A stretch of DNA of 64,000 nt from Aphrophora alni (taxonomy: Eukaryota; Arthropoda; Insecta; Hemiptera; Aphrophoridae): NCBI GenBank assembly GCA_963513935.1, contig OY740773.1:99867291-99931290 (forward strand), in the 5' to 3' direction. Numbering within the stretch: position 1 is the first letter of the stretch; each line of letters begins with the position of its first letter. The notes beneath the pieces were generated by a model. The model saw only the letters and a list, made by a program, of their open reading frames with translations. It had not been told where the DNA came from and did not search any database. Positions 22,471 to 34,907 of the stretch are shown in pieces. Made by a program: the position numbers and the translations under genes.

Positions 22471-25400
22471 AGTAGTGTTTTACAGTTAGCTTTATTGTTA
22501 TCACATAACATAGCCTACATAAACCAAATTACTATTATAGATTCATGAGAAGATACCCTTTCTAAAAATGTGTTTAAGTTGCCCCTTACTAAAAATTGTC
22601 AAATTTTTTAAATACATACTTTAGAGAAAAAAATGGATTGAAACTAAAAAATTCCAAATAGTAACGTTAGTAGTGAAGAACATTATTGAAAAGGTCTTTC
22701 AAAAACAAACATTTTTTGCATTTAAATTTAGACTTTATCTCTAACCGTTTAAAAATGACGCGTGAAAGATGGTTTTTTAGGCTGTATCTCTCTTATTGAC
22801 CTTAGTAACTCAACCCTACAAAAATCAAAACTAAAAACTTTAACTTTGGGTCACCAGTTAAGCAAAGCCTTTTAAAAGTTACCAACAATAACCACAGCCA
22901 AAATAATATTAGATTTGCAACAAAAGTTGCACGTAACTATAAACGTTTTGTTTCCATAAGCTAGTTCTAACATAAATCTAATTTCTCATCCCTAACTGTA
23001 GCCAGACTTCCTTGAAGGGCAACTCAATCAATCGAAAGTCAACTCAAATGCCTCTTGATTGTAGGGATGTCGAATTAACAGAAAAAAGTGTTATCTAGTC
23101 AGAAATTGTTGGGATTAAATAATTAGTGTGGCGTAATGAAACTTGCAACGCTTTTAATTTTGTAATAGCTAAACACGGTTTGAGTGAATTGTTTTAGGAA
23201 TGAGGAGCTGCTTCGTGTAAAACTACTTTTTATTTTATTTTGGACTTAAGTGAACGGGAAGGCAAGAAATAAGTCCTCATACGGAAGTAACTAAAATGGG
23301 GGAATTTTGTGTTTGTATTAATAAATAAATTGTAAAAATAAATTGTATCTCCCCATGTCAACTTTATTGTTAATTGAAACTATTCTCAGATAAGAGGGAC
23401 CACCTCAATGTCTTAATTTAGGATTTTGTTTCTTTCTAAATGAGGACTCATACATTTAAATAAGATACATTTGCTCATATGACAGCTCATTTTAAATGTC
23501 TTGAAATACGAGTTAAACGATGTTATCTCCATTCAACACAAAAATATCAAACAAATTTCATCACCATTGTGAAATTTATAAATTACAATCATTTTCGTAA
23601 CGTTCCCGTCAATGGGATATTTTATCACCACTTTTCCTTAATACTACCATGTTGTTCAAAAATAATAAACAGACAAAAAAGCTTTTCTAAGGAAGTAATC
23701 TGTGGTGTATTTTCCTTTGTCGTAAAGTTTTGATAAAAAGCAACCCTCTAATTCCCCAGAGCCTTTTAACCCTTCAGTTAGGAGATATATAGTGACAAAG
23801 CCATTATGCATAAACACTAAACCATCCCTTATTACCCCAATCAACTCCTCCACCCTAAACATTTTTTCCCATTAACTACAGGTAAAAATATTCCTGCTCT
23901 TTTCATATTTCTAGAGAAAAGAAAAGGGTTATTATTTTTTAGCTTCTACTACTTTTAAACTCTCAGCAAATCTCTCTCTTCAACGCTCTCTCCCACAACA
24001 ATTTAAAAACATTAATAAGTCAATGAGGATCATTGCTACGAAAGTCTACATTACCAGACCTAATTAACAAAAATAATGTTTATACAGATATAAATTTAAA
24101 CCTAAAAACACAATACACAGGCCAGACGAATCGAGCGGAGCTGTATCGGGGACAACCGTAAGTTTTTAGGAGTACAGAATACGTTCCACGATATTGATAA
24201 CTGCAACAGAACCTCATCAACATCACCATGGGATTCGTATGCACATGCACAAGTTAAGAATCATGTTTTTACCATTGGGACAATATAAGTGCTCGGCTGG
24301 TATTCCAGTAGCGCGGTATTGATGATTTTGAGTTTCGAAAGCTTTACGTTGGAGGCATTTATTTTTTATATATTGCAAAATTTTACGGAAAATGTTCATG
24401 GCGATTTTTTTAAATCTTCACTATTCATCCCACCACTCACATATACATGTAGAACTCATCGAGACTAATCATATATTTGTGTCTGGAAAAACAACAAAAT
24501 ATTCATGAAAATAATCTGATAAATAAATATTTTGGCATCATCCAAACATACCTTGTATTATTTTACGATATTAAATACGATAGAAAAGATATTTTCGATA
24601 TTTCTCTGAGAGGCGTACAATTAGAAAAGTATGTATTATGCGGGAAAATTTAATGATACCGTTAGAATTTCAAAATAATTCAAAGAAAATAAGAGCAACT
24701 TCAAACAGTGTGTTGCCTATATTTCATTTGAATTAAAATAATACATGTAAGGCAAAAGTTAGACATTATGTGTTACTATGTATATGTTCCAACTCCGATC
24801 ATTTACAAGGGGTTTGGACCTTCATTGTGGAGACGTAGGTACATGTGATTCTTTGGTTCTGGGCACTATTGGTAGTTGTAAACAACTATTAATCTGATGA
24901 AAAACTTGTAATTGGGAGACCGTTGTTAGTTTTTATATAATTTGTAAAATCCGTTTTGAAAACTCTTAAAAATAGCCGCCATTTTCCAGAACCAACGTTT
25001 TAATTTATTAAGTGGAACCTATATTTTTATGATGTTTTCGGAATTTGGGAACGTTATACATTTTGGTTATTGTTTAATAATCTACTCGTTTAGGAGCATT
25101 AAGTGCTTAAAGTTTCGAAAATTTGAAGTTTGAAGCATTTTCAGGTGGACATTTTTCATACTTCCCATTGTTGAATCAAGAGAAAAATATAAGTATGTCA
25201 ATACTAATGTAAGACTACAAATAAAACAAATAATTAATTTGTGGCTAAAATTAAAACTTGCTGGAATCTATTGTAACAATATTAAGATTTCTCAATTCAA
25301 GTAATTTATTTCATATTGTACTTACAATAATTCTCATATTGCCTGATACTAAAAATTGGGATATTAGTTTTAAATCCTTTAAATAGTCAAAAAATATAAT

Positions 25401-25557
25401 AGAATATTATACTTTTATCCTGGGTCGGGATAAGTATTGTCAATGTGAAACCGATTAATTAGTTTCCAAACAATCGAATAGGAATATATTGGTAAAGATA
25501 TTTGCGTAATCATGTAACATGACACACATAAAAATTCAAAAATATTATGATAGATAA
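22471..25557. other. About 3.1 kb without recognised features
   Basis: AT-rich with scattered stops in all frames. The longest frames (84 and 68 residues, 23479-23862) have no recognisable motif, overlap on opposite strands and look like chance. A slightly GC-richer patch lies at 24115-24300. Confidence 0.4.
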
Positions 25558-26825
25558 ATGGTAAGTCAATAAATAAAGTGAAAACGAAAAATCTATATGT
25601 ATGTTGTACTTATATAAATAGTAGTAGCATTACTTATCAACATAATCCCCTCCTTCTTCTATGCACTTAGTCAATCTTTAACGAGCATTTCAATTCGTTC
25701 CTGGAAGAAGGATTTTGGTCTCGAGTTCAAAACTTTTGCACAGCTTCAAAGGCCTCTTCATCAGATCGATAATGATTCCTTCGCAACTGTTCTTTTAATG
25801 GGTCAAAAAGATTAATATCACTTGGAGCCATGTCCGGATAATATAGAGGGTGGTTCAACATCTGAAAAATCACAATTTAGACGACACAGGACTGTGTTTT
25901 GGCTGTACGGTGTCGAGCGTTCTAATGAAGCTAAATCACTCCATTTGAAATTTTACCGCGTCTTTTGGATTTTTGGCTTCAATAAACGCAGTAGCTGTCA
26001 CTATTTATTGTTTGACCTTTAGCTTTGAAGTCAACCTAAATTGGACTTTCCATATCCCAGAATATATAGATCAAATTCATTCCTACAAACATTTGTGTTT
26101 TGTACTTTTTTCTGTGGGAGAAGAAGAATTCTTCCTCACCAAACTTTGTCGCTTACTCTCTGGTTCAAATTGATGGACCCATTTTTCATCAACAATTATT
26201 ATTCGCTTAAGAAATGAGTCTCCTTCTTCTTCATAACGTTGCAAATGCTTTTGGGAAATTTTCAATCTTTGTTTCTTCAAACTGTTGTTGCTTCTAGGAA
26301 ATGTCTTTGTGAATGCTGCTCAATTGACGTGGATCCCAGCGAACAAAGACTTTTCGAAAGTTTAAAGATTCGTGATTAACTCATTTGCAATTTTATCAAC
26401 TATAATTCGTCGATTATCGTGAAAAATTTAACTGCTTCAATATTGTCATTAGTCTTGGAATTGGAAGGCCTACCAGGCCATTGTTCAACACACAGAGAAA
26501 TCCTACCACTTTTATTGCGATCAATTCATTCGTAGATCTTCCTTCCACTTAAACAACTCTCTCCATATTGCTGCTGCATTCAACGAATTCACACCTTCTG
26601 AATTGAGGAAACGTATCACTGCTCGCATTTCTTCCTTGGTGTAATCAAACAAAGGAGAACTCATTTCACTCAGTCTTTTAAAAACAATCACCATAGTAAC
26701 AATGAAACAATACTTTCAATGAACAGCTGATAGACGTTATAAGTTATTATAGCAAAACAATCAGTGCTGCCATACATGTGATTCGGAAGGAAATAAATAT
26801 TTCACTTTAATTTTTGACTTTCCTT
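25558..26825 (-). pseudogene. Mariner transposon M1, full-length but dead
   Basis: On the minus strand the transposase begins near 26690 (EEMRAVIRFLNSEG) and continues with a GRPSNSKTNVNIEAV segment. It reaches RYEEEGDSFLKRIIIVDEKW and VHQFEPESKRQS, the first catalytic Asp region. A decayed second motif follows, then the C-terminus to about 25610 (RIEMLVK, then a decayed 'GDYVDK' end). The ends carry similar inverted termini: GGTAAGTCAATAAATAAAGTG near 25560 and, inverted, GGAAAGTCAAAAATTAAAGTG near 26818. That gives about 1.27 kb, normal for mariner. The frame is broken after the helix-turn-helix part and around the second and third Asp, so it cannot encode a working enzyme. The part from 25823 inward is repeated inverted at 30570-31601. 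Confidence 0.85.
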
Positions 26826-28186
26826 GGTATATATAATGGTAAATAAAATACGGGAATATAAATTATATTACCAACAGGAACAGAATATAATAAATGGACA
26901 CATGCTTAATTTATTATAACAAACCAAACGTCATAATAATAGGCAAAAGCTAAATAGAATATATCTCCCAGAAAACGTAAAGGATTTAAATTAATGCAAT
27001 CAGTATGTTTCAATCATAAGAAGATTAACATAAATATTCAAACCTTTCGAATTGAATATTTAAAATAGAATTCAATCATAATATGTTCAAAATTTTCAAA
27101 GTGTATATTAGGACAATTATATTTTGGGTCACCAAGAGAGTTGTGGTGATGAATAGGGTTCAATATTTAAATACGATACAATATGTTAAAACATTTACGT
27201 GCACTGGAAATACATATAATAGTTTATAAAAACAACAGACAGAAAATTTCACGATGATAAATCGACAGTTGTTGTTTATGGAAAGTAGTTTAGTCTAATG
27301 AATGTGGATTAAATATATTTAACGTTTCGGCAAGGTCGATAATTTGTCACTAGAGATACACTCGAATGTAGAATACATTATAAATAACATAACGCTAAGG
27401 GACCTGAATACATCGATCCTATCATTTACCTCAGTTAATTATTCAGTTAAAAATAAACAGTTAGTTTATTTGGGTTTGAGTTTATTTGTATCTGGTAAAA
27501 AATAGCTTGTTTTTAGAACCTTTTTTTGTATATTGAAAATAAAAGATGCACACAATTTCTCACATAGCCTATGTACAGAAATAGGAATCTAACTTAACCT
27601 TGAATAAGTTCACAAGCTTAACCTAATCTAATGTAACCTAACCTAATCTAATCTAACTAAAACTAACCTAATCTAACAGAAATGTTTTGCTTAACCAAGT
27701 GAGCATGTCATATATATTATTTAATTGGATGCAAAGTGTTATTTATTAATAAGTAGGATATTTCTTGACATAGTAAATCTGAAGCTGCTGCAATATATGT
27801 TTCCTATTGATGAGGAATACGTTTATGAATTTTAAAGTCTGACTTGGGCCGGTGAGCGTAAAATTATTTTGTTAAATCTTGGGTAAAATAAACAAGTTAG
27901 TTATTAAAATTATAGGTTAAACATACCAAACAGAGACATGTTGGGATAGAGTCATATACTGATTTCAGAACCTTAAAAATATGTGTAAAAATTTAATACA
28001 AATTGGAGTAGCTGTCAATAAGAACACGCTGCGGAGTTCTTCAAAAGTAAATTCCTTTATTGTTTACTACTTAATTTTAAAGTCTCCTAACAGAGATAAT
28101 ATTTTACAAAAGAAAATTCTGAAACCTCCCTCTTTATGCAAAATGTTGATTGATTTTAAAAGTATTTATTTACATTTGCCATCTTA
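25823..28186. repeat. Long inverted repeat, left arm
   Basis: About 2.36 kb that is the near-exact reverse complement of 29226-31601. Anchor pairs include GGCCGGTGAGCGTAAAATTA (27848) against its complement at about 29552, and GACATGTTGGGATAGAGTC (27935) against 29474. The outer edge falls inside mariner M1, and the inner edge is near TTTGCCATCTTA. Confidence 0.93.
27612..27680 (-). repeat. Degenerate CCTAA-type run in left arm
   Basis: Repeated ACCTAATCTA/ACCTAACC units, mirrored at 29738-29812 as TTAGGTTAG units. A degenerate TTAGG-type run carried by the inverted duplication. Confidence 0.7.
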
Positions 28187-29225
28187 GTACAGCTTAAGGT
28201 TTAAATGATTAATTTGACAGAATTTAAAAAGAATTCTGACATCATATTTTTTTTTCATTTTATTAAAAGTAATTAAAGTGTTATTAGTCATTCTTTTAAC
28301 TTGTTTTTAAGTGTTTTAATTTGTGTTTATGAATAAAAGGCATTAACATATACTTTTTTCCCCTTATTATCAGTAATTTAATTTTCGTAGGACGTTTTTT
28401 CCTAACAGTAGTTAATCATTTATTTTTTTGACTTTTCGTTACTTTATTTCAAAATAAATTTATAATGAAAAAGTATATATTTACCTGTAACTTGAAATTT
28501 ATGAATTATTAATTACCAATTGCTGTGGGTAAAAATCATCTGAATAGAAACAAAATACTATTAGTTAATAAAATGAAACTGGTTTTAAAAATTATTTTAT
28601 TCTTTAAAAGAAAAAAAAAGTAACTAGGTGCCACATGTTAATAATGCATATACTTCGTGAAATTTTAATTTAACCATTAATTGAAAAGACAAATTGATTT
28701 AAGCAAAAAAATGTGTATTTTTACAAGAAGAGATTTTTTACTACTTCTCAACATAATCCCAACAATTATTAATATCCTTGTCCCATGATGAACTACTTTT
28801 TTGATATCTGATGCAAAGAACTATCACATGTGGTTGTTGGAGCCACTCTCCCACAAATTCATTGATTTCCTCGTTCTTGCTGAACATTTTTAACGAAATG
28901 CCTCCTTGAGTGGACCAAACAAATGAAAATCGGGAGAAAGCCAAATCTGATGGGAGGTTGAGGTAGTTTCTCCCAACCCATTTTTCAATGGTTACATAGG
29001 TCAGCTTTGCGGTTTGGGCGAGCATTGTCGTGCAACAATATCTCGCCTTTTTTTGAGTTCCACGATGAATTCTCTCATTGCTGGCTTTAGTTTGTGTATC
29101 CGTATGTCCTTGTAGTAGGCACTCTTTATTGTACGCTGACCTTCCATATAATCACAAAAGACGACACCTTGGGCATTCCGTAAGGTGTATTCTTTTTACA
29201 ACGTATGACAAGTAATACAAAGTCA
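28187..29225. other. Spacer of the long inverted repeat
   Basis: About 1.04 kb between the arms. The half next to the left arm (28187-28690) is AT-rich with no recognised feature. The other half is mariner fragment M2. Confidence 0.85.
28741..29200 (-). pseudogene. Mariner transposase fragment M2 (3' part)
   Basis: Minus strand. In frame pieces it reads GRSAYNKECLLQGHTD (shifted version of 'GQRTI-SAYYKD'), a broken catalytic 'LLHDNARP' (bases ATTGTTGCACGACAATGCTC near 29030), TAKLTYVTIEKWVG, and a long C-terminal frame ending WDKDINNCWDYVEK with stop at 28741. That is the standard mariner C-terminus, where 'GDYVEK' closes many family members. The N-terminal half is missing: the fragment is cut at the inner edge of the right arm (about 29205-29226). 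Its sequence is closer to M4 at 32.5 kb than to M1/M3. Confidence 0.8.
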
Positions 29226-29737
29226 TTAGTTGGCAAATCTAAATAAATACTTTTAAAATGTAGTCAATCACCATTTTTCTTGAAGATGGAGGTTTCAGAA
29301 TTATTGTTCGTAAAATATTGTTTCTGCTAAGAGACTTTAAAATTAGGTAGTAAACAATAAAGGAATTTACTCAAGAAGATCTCCGAAGCGTGTTCTTGTT
29401 GGCAGTTATTCCAAATCTTGTACTAAATATTTACACTTATTTTTACAACTGAAATCAGTATATGACTCTATCCCAACATGTCTCTGTTTGGTATGTTTAA
29501 CCTATAATTTTAATAATTAACTTGTTTATTTTACCCAAGATTTAACAAAATAATTTTACGCTCACCGGCCCAAGTCCGACTTTAAAGTTCATAAACGTAT
29601 TCCTCATCAATAGGAAACATATATTGCAGCAGCTTCAGATTTACTATGTCAAGAAATATCCTACTTATTAATAAATAACACTTTGCATCCAATTAAATAA
29701 TATATATGACATGCTCACTTGGTTAAGCAAAACAATT

Positions 29738-29812
29738 CGGTTAGATTAGGTTAGTTTTAGTTAGATTAGATTAGGTTAGGTTACATTAGATTAGGTTAAG
29801 CTTGTGAACTTA
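29738..29812 (+). repeat. Degenerate TTAGG-type run in right arm
   Basis: Units GGTTAGATTAGGTTAG and variants, mirror of 27612-27680. Confidence 0.7.
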
Positions 29813-30589
29813 TTCAAGGTTAAGTTAGATTCCTATTTCTGTACATAGGCTATGTGAGAAATTGTGTGCATCTTTTATTTTCAATATACAAAAAAAGGTT
29901 CTAAAAACAAGCTATTTTTTACCAGATACAAATAAACTCAAACCCAAATAAACTAACTGTTTATTTTTAACTGAATAATTAACTGAGGTAAATGATAGGA
30001 TCGATGTATTCAGGTCCCTTAGCGTTATGTTATTTATAATGTATTCTACATTCGAGTGTATCTCTAGTGACAAATTATCGACCTTGCCGAAACGTTAAAT
30101 ATATTTAATCCACATTCATTAGACTAAACTACTTTCCACTAAACAACAACTGTAGATTTATCATCGTTAAATTTTCTGTCTGTTGTTTTTATAAACTATT
30201 ATGTGTTTTCCCAGTGCACGTAAATGTTTTAACATATTGTATCGTATTTTAATATTAAACCCTACTCAACACCACAACCCTCTTGGTGACCCACAATATA
30301 ATTGTCCTAATATACACTTGGAAAATTTTGAACATATTATGATTGAATTCTATTTTAAACATTCAATTTGAAAGGTTTGAATGTTTATGTTTATTTTGTT
30401 ATGATTGAAACATACTGATTGTAGTAATTCAAATCCTTTACGTTTTCTGGGAGATATATTCTATTTAGCTTTTGCTATTATTATGGCGTTTGGTTTGTTA
30501 TAATAAATTAAGCATGTGTCCATTTATTATATTCTGTTCCTGTTGGTAATATATATATTCCCGTATTTTATTTACCATTATATATACCA

Positions 30590-31601
30590 AGGAAAGTCTA
30601 AAATTTAAAGTGAAATATTTATTTCCTTCCGAATCACATATATGCCAGCACTGATTGTTTTGCTATAATAACTTATAACGTCTATCAGCTGTTCATTGAA
30701 AGTATTGTTTCATTGTTAACTATGGTGATTGTGTTTAAAAGACTGAGTGAAATGAGTTCTCCTTTGTCTGATTACACCAAGGAAGAAATGCGAGCAGTGA
30801 TACGTTTCCTCAATTCAGAAGGTGTGAATTCGTTGAATGCAGCAGCAATATGGAGAGAGTTGTTTAAGTGGAAGGAAGATCTACGAATGAATTGATCGCA
30901 ATAAAAGTGGTAGGATTTCTCTGTGTGGTGAACAATGGCCTGGTAGGCCTTCCAATTCCAAGACTAATGTCAATATTGAAGCAGTAAAATTTTTCACGAT
31001 AATCGACGAATTATAGTTGATAAAATTGCAAGTGTTAATCACGAATCTTTAAACTTTCGAAAAGTCTTTGTTCGCTGGGTTCCACGTCAATTGAGCAGCA
31101 TTCACAAAGACATTTCCCAGAAGCAACAACAGTTTGAAGAAACAAAGATTGAAAATTTCCCAAAAGCATTTGCAACGTTATGAAGAAGAAGGAGACTCAT
31201 TTCTTAAACGAATAATAATTGTTGATGAAAAATGGGTCCATCATTTTGAACCAGAGAGTAAGCGACAAAGTTTGGTGAGGAAGAATTCTTCTTCTCCCAC
31301 AGAAAAAAGTACAAAACACAAATGTTTGTAGGAATGAATATGATCTATATATTCTGGGATATAGAGGGTCCAATTTAGGTCGACTTCAAAGCTAAAGGTC
31401 AAACAATAAATAGTATCAGATACTGTCAGCTACTGCGTTTATTGAAGCCAAAAATCCAAAAGACGCGGTAAACTTTCAAATGGCGTGAGTTTTCTTCAGA
31501 AGAACACTCGACCCCATACAGCCAAAAACACAGTCCGGTGTCTTAGAAACCTTGGTTTTCAGCTATTGAACAACCCTCCATATAGTCCGGACCTTGCTCC
31601 A
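30590..31601 (+). pseudogene. Mariner transposase M3, inverted partner of M1, 3'-truncated
   Basis: Reads in order: EEMRAVIRFLNSEGVNSL at 30785, then a frame break after KWKEDLRMN. The next frame gives GEQWPGRPSNSKTNVNIEAV. The frame at 31134-31331 has RYEEEGDSFLKRIIIVDEKW and VHHFEPESKRQS, and 31485 on has NTRPHTAKN and YSPDLAP. The residue expected to be the second catalytic Asp (before N-x-RPH) is Lys. The frame breaks after the helix-turn-helix region are the same as in M1, so the element was already dead when the arm was duplicated. The C-terminal end present in M1 is missing here because the arm ends at 31601. Confidence 0.85.
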
Positions 31602-31690
31602 CGCGAGGGGCGGAGGAGGTCCCATGGGGTGAAAAGGCCCCGAAGGGGTGAAGAGGCCCATACTTGGGGCCGAAGTGAGAAGCAATACTA
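31602..31690. other. GC-rich segment at the arm breakpoint
   Basis: About 90 bases much richer in G and C than anything nearby, with GGGGTGAAAAGGCCCC and GGGGTGAAGAGGCCC as an internal near-repeat. It starts exactly where homology to M1 stops. The two opposite-strand Pro/Ser-rich frames over it have no recognisable motif. Origin unknown. Confidence 0.75.
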
Positions 31691-32489
31691 ATAACAAAAT
31701 TATAAATGTAAAAATACAGGATTTTGATGATATAAAAAATGTCATCAAAATTCATTGTATTGAAAGAGGTAAACTTTAAAATAATTCTATTGTATACTAG
31801 GCTAACAGCAGATGGTAATTACATATTTGATATTTTGTACAAAGGTTAGATTATTTTTAGAGGAAAACGTAAGAAATATATCTCTGAATTGTATGATTTA
31901 ATAAGTTTGAATTTGAAAATGTAACAACTACTTTACAGTCAACAAAATGAATCGAAAGCTTTTATTTACATTTAATTCATTTTTCAACAGGAGCTAAATT
32001 ATTGGAGAAGAAGTTTCAGAAATTAATTGAAATACAAAATTGGACATATAACAAAATTATAAGAAGTTATAGAATTATAAGAATTACAGGTAACCACTCG
32101 CAACTATAAATAATTGAATATATTTTATCTTTATTCACAGGTCACGGCATTTATTTTCTTTTTTTTAATTCCTAATTGTAACAATGTGAGGAATTTTGTC
32201 AAAAGATGATAAGATAATTGTTGTGTTTATTTGTTTCTAGTAACTTATTACGTGCTAAATGAGTCCAGGTACCAAAATTCCACAGTCCTATTAGTAGGAA
32301 AAACTACAATTTGTTGGGTGTTTGGATGTAAAGTATAATATTTTATCATCATAGTTCAACAATTTAGTGCAATTAAGTAGGAAGTATTTTGAATTGAATG
32401 TATGTTTTACGTTATACTTAATGTAACAAACTCAAGTACAGGAAAACAAATGCAAGATGGGTCCCGAAAGAGTTAACGTAATAACACAA
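31691..32489. other. Unannotated AT-rich sequence
   Basis: No gene or element recognised. Confidence 0.4.
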
Positions 32490-32865
32490 GAAAACAAGGC
32501 TCAAAGTGTGTGCAAACTTGAAAGAACGCTATGAAAGGGAAGGTGACTCTTTTATATACAAGGTTTTACCGTATGAAGAAACTTGGGTTCACAATTTGAA
32601 TGAGAGTCCAAAAGACAAAGCATGGAATGGAAGCACACCAGCTCACTTGTCCGAAAGGAATTCAGAACACAAGCATCAGCAGCAACATTCATGTTAACAG
32701 TTTTACGAAATGCCCAAGGTGTCGTCTTTTGTGATTATATATGGAAGGTCAGCGTACAATAAACAGTGCATACTACAAGGACATACTGATACACAAATTA
32801 AGGTCCGTAATGAGAGAAAAACGTCGTGGAACTAAAAAAAAAAGTTACATCACAACGAAGAAGCT
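32490..32865 (+). pseudogene. Mariner transposase fragment M4 (middle part)
   Basis: Plus strand KERYEREGDSFIYKVLPYEE then TWVHNLNESPKD, the region of the first catalytic Asp. Here the Asp is replaced: mariner normally reads 'GDETWVH', and this reads YEETWVH. After a frame change the 'GQRTINSAYYKD' block follows (about 32742-32780), and the match ends at GTGGAACTAAAAAAAA near 32850. Both N-terminal and C-terminal parts are missing. It overlaps M2 for about 150 bp in the 'GQRT' block, and together they cover most of a mariner. Confidence 0.75.
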
Positions 32866-34024
32866 TCTCTAAATTAAACTTGATAATGGCTGAATAGCCG
32901 AAACGGCCGTCGTTTTTTAAATCATACGACAGTTGAGTATTAACGACGATAAGTTGTAATAGCAAACTAATGTATAACAATAGTCGTAATGGTGATAAAT
33001 AACATAAAAGTTAAGGTGGAAACTGAACCATCGATTATTTAGTTTATCCATTGAACTGGAAAGCGTACATGTAACAGTGTCAAGAGTTGCAATTATGAAT
33101 TCTAAATTCCAAGGCCCATTCTACAATTTCTCTTCGTGAGATAGTCCTCTTCAACAGATGTTTGGGTGCCATTTAATGTCTCCCAAATACCAACATCATC
33201 TTCATTCTTCACGACCTCATGACTCGAACAGATCGTATCCTTTGTTGCGCAGAAAATTATCTTAGATCGCAATGAACTTTCAGATAAACATTGTTTACCT
33301 CTTATTATTCAGTTAAAAAGAAACATTTTTTCAAAATATTTTGAGAGTAAATAGAAGTGTTCTGTAAGAATGACCTGGTAAAATATTACTGTTTCTAGTT
33401 GTATATACACTTTCATGTTGAGTGCAAAACAAAGTTAGGAAGAGTAAGAGAAGAAGCAATACACTGAGAAATATAAAGAGAGAGAACTCTCACATAAGTG
33501 CTTTTACCTTACTTTGCTCTACGTATAGTCCCCCGGTGTGTTACATTTACGTCATATCATGAAAAGGTGTTGGAAAAATCATAACATATAGTTCCCTGAA
33601 GATTTAAAAACAAAATAAATTTGGAATTAGACCTAATTTGATAAGAGATATATTTTATGTAATGTTTATATTGTTACAACACTGGACCAATATTATTTAA
33701 TTGATATTAGAAGTATATTAGATAGATAACTGAATAAAAGTAGATTTTGTGGAAATCTGGACAAAATCCTCCCAGGACACGAAATTTGGTTGAAAGTAAA
33801 GTTTGGAGCTACTTTATTGGGGAAAAAATCGGACACTGCAGATTAACACTGGGGGGGGGGTATTTAAAAGGTAAGAACAAAAAGGTTTTCTGTAAATTAC
33901 ACAAAAACTAAGCAAGACATAAAAGCATTTCAATACGTAAGTTTTAGCTGACTAAATTTCCCATCGAAATGGGCCTTAGTAATTTTTTCGTCAGACGCAC
34001 TGGGACAGAGATATGAGCGCTCAA
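32866..34024. other. Unannotated sequence, G-run at 33851-33860
   Basis: No gene seen. Ten consecutive G at 33851-33860. Confidence 0.35.
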
Positions 34025-34025
34025 A

Positions 34026-34086
34026 GTTGAGACGTTTTACAAGTGTTCGTGTAAGGCATTTTTGCGAATAAAAAGTAACTTTTTTT

Positions 34087-34138
<52 letters not shown>

Positions 34139-34621
34139 TTTAGGCCGATTTGGATACTAAAATGCGCTAAATATGGGCACGTAAGTGTTTATACCTACAT
34201 GTAATACCAAATATTTGGATATAAATGTTTGGATGTACAGTATATATTTATACACATACACTTCAACTACAAAAACGTTCATTTTTTAACGTAAGCGTTT
34301 TCAATTTTATACATGTATATACACCCACATATATATGCAAATATGTGTAGAAATATTATCATGCGTATATATTATACTTGTCTAAATCCAAAAATGCATA
34401 TCTATAGGCATGGATTAGTCAGGAAATGCATGTAAATGTGCAAAATGTATAAATCCACATTTTTGTAGTTGTAGTGTGTGTATGTGTGTGCATAAATATA
34501 TGCATGTAAACATTTATATCTAAATACTTGGTGTTACATGTACAAATACTTACATGCCCATGTTTAGCGCTTTTCCGTAAAAATGCCTTATACGAACTAT
34601 TGTAAGAAAAAGGTCTCAAAC
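34026..34621. mobile_element. Foldback (hairpin) element with T-tract
   Basis: The ends TTGAGACGTTTTACAAGTGT (left, plus strand) and GTAAGAAAAAGGTCTCAAAC (right) are inverted partners. Further in, AAGGCATTTTT pairs with AAAAATGCCTT, and GCGCTAAATATGGGCACGTA (34164 on) pairs with its complement ending at about 34571. Arms are about 150-250 bp, and the left one is interrupted by T48 (34089-34136). Noncoding. Confidence 0.7.
34089..34136. repeat. Poly-T tract
   Basis: Forty-eight consecutive T inside the left arm of the foldback element. It has no counterpart in the right arm. Confidence 0.97.
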
Positions 34622-34907
34622 AAAATATGATGAATATATTAATTACAAAGGAAATGTTTCTCAATCACGAAAAACAGGAACGCCATGCTCGTAAGTTTAT
34701 TTACTTATTTTTAAATACCTTCTACCTAGACACATAAGAGTAGGCTAGTCCTATATTCAGTAGGTTTGTGTTATAGGTTAGGCTCACTTTTATCGCGTTT
34801 TTAGGTCTAGGTTAGTCTTAACTCAGCCTATATCGTTAAGCCTTACATTTTTTAACTGATTTTGAAAATAAATGGGACTAACTTAGTCTGCATTTAATTA
34901 GTGCAAA

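Larger units (their letters stand above)
29226..31601. repeat. Long inverted repeat, right arm
   Basis: About 2.38 kb, reverse complement of 25823-28186, with small indels (for example an extra AGTATCAGATAC-like stretch near 31412). The outer edge stops abruptly at TTGCTCCAC near 31601, where GC-rich unrelated sequence begins. Confidence 0.93.
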
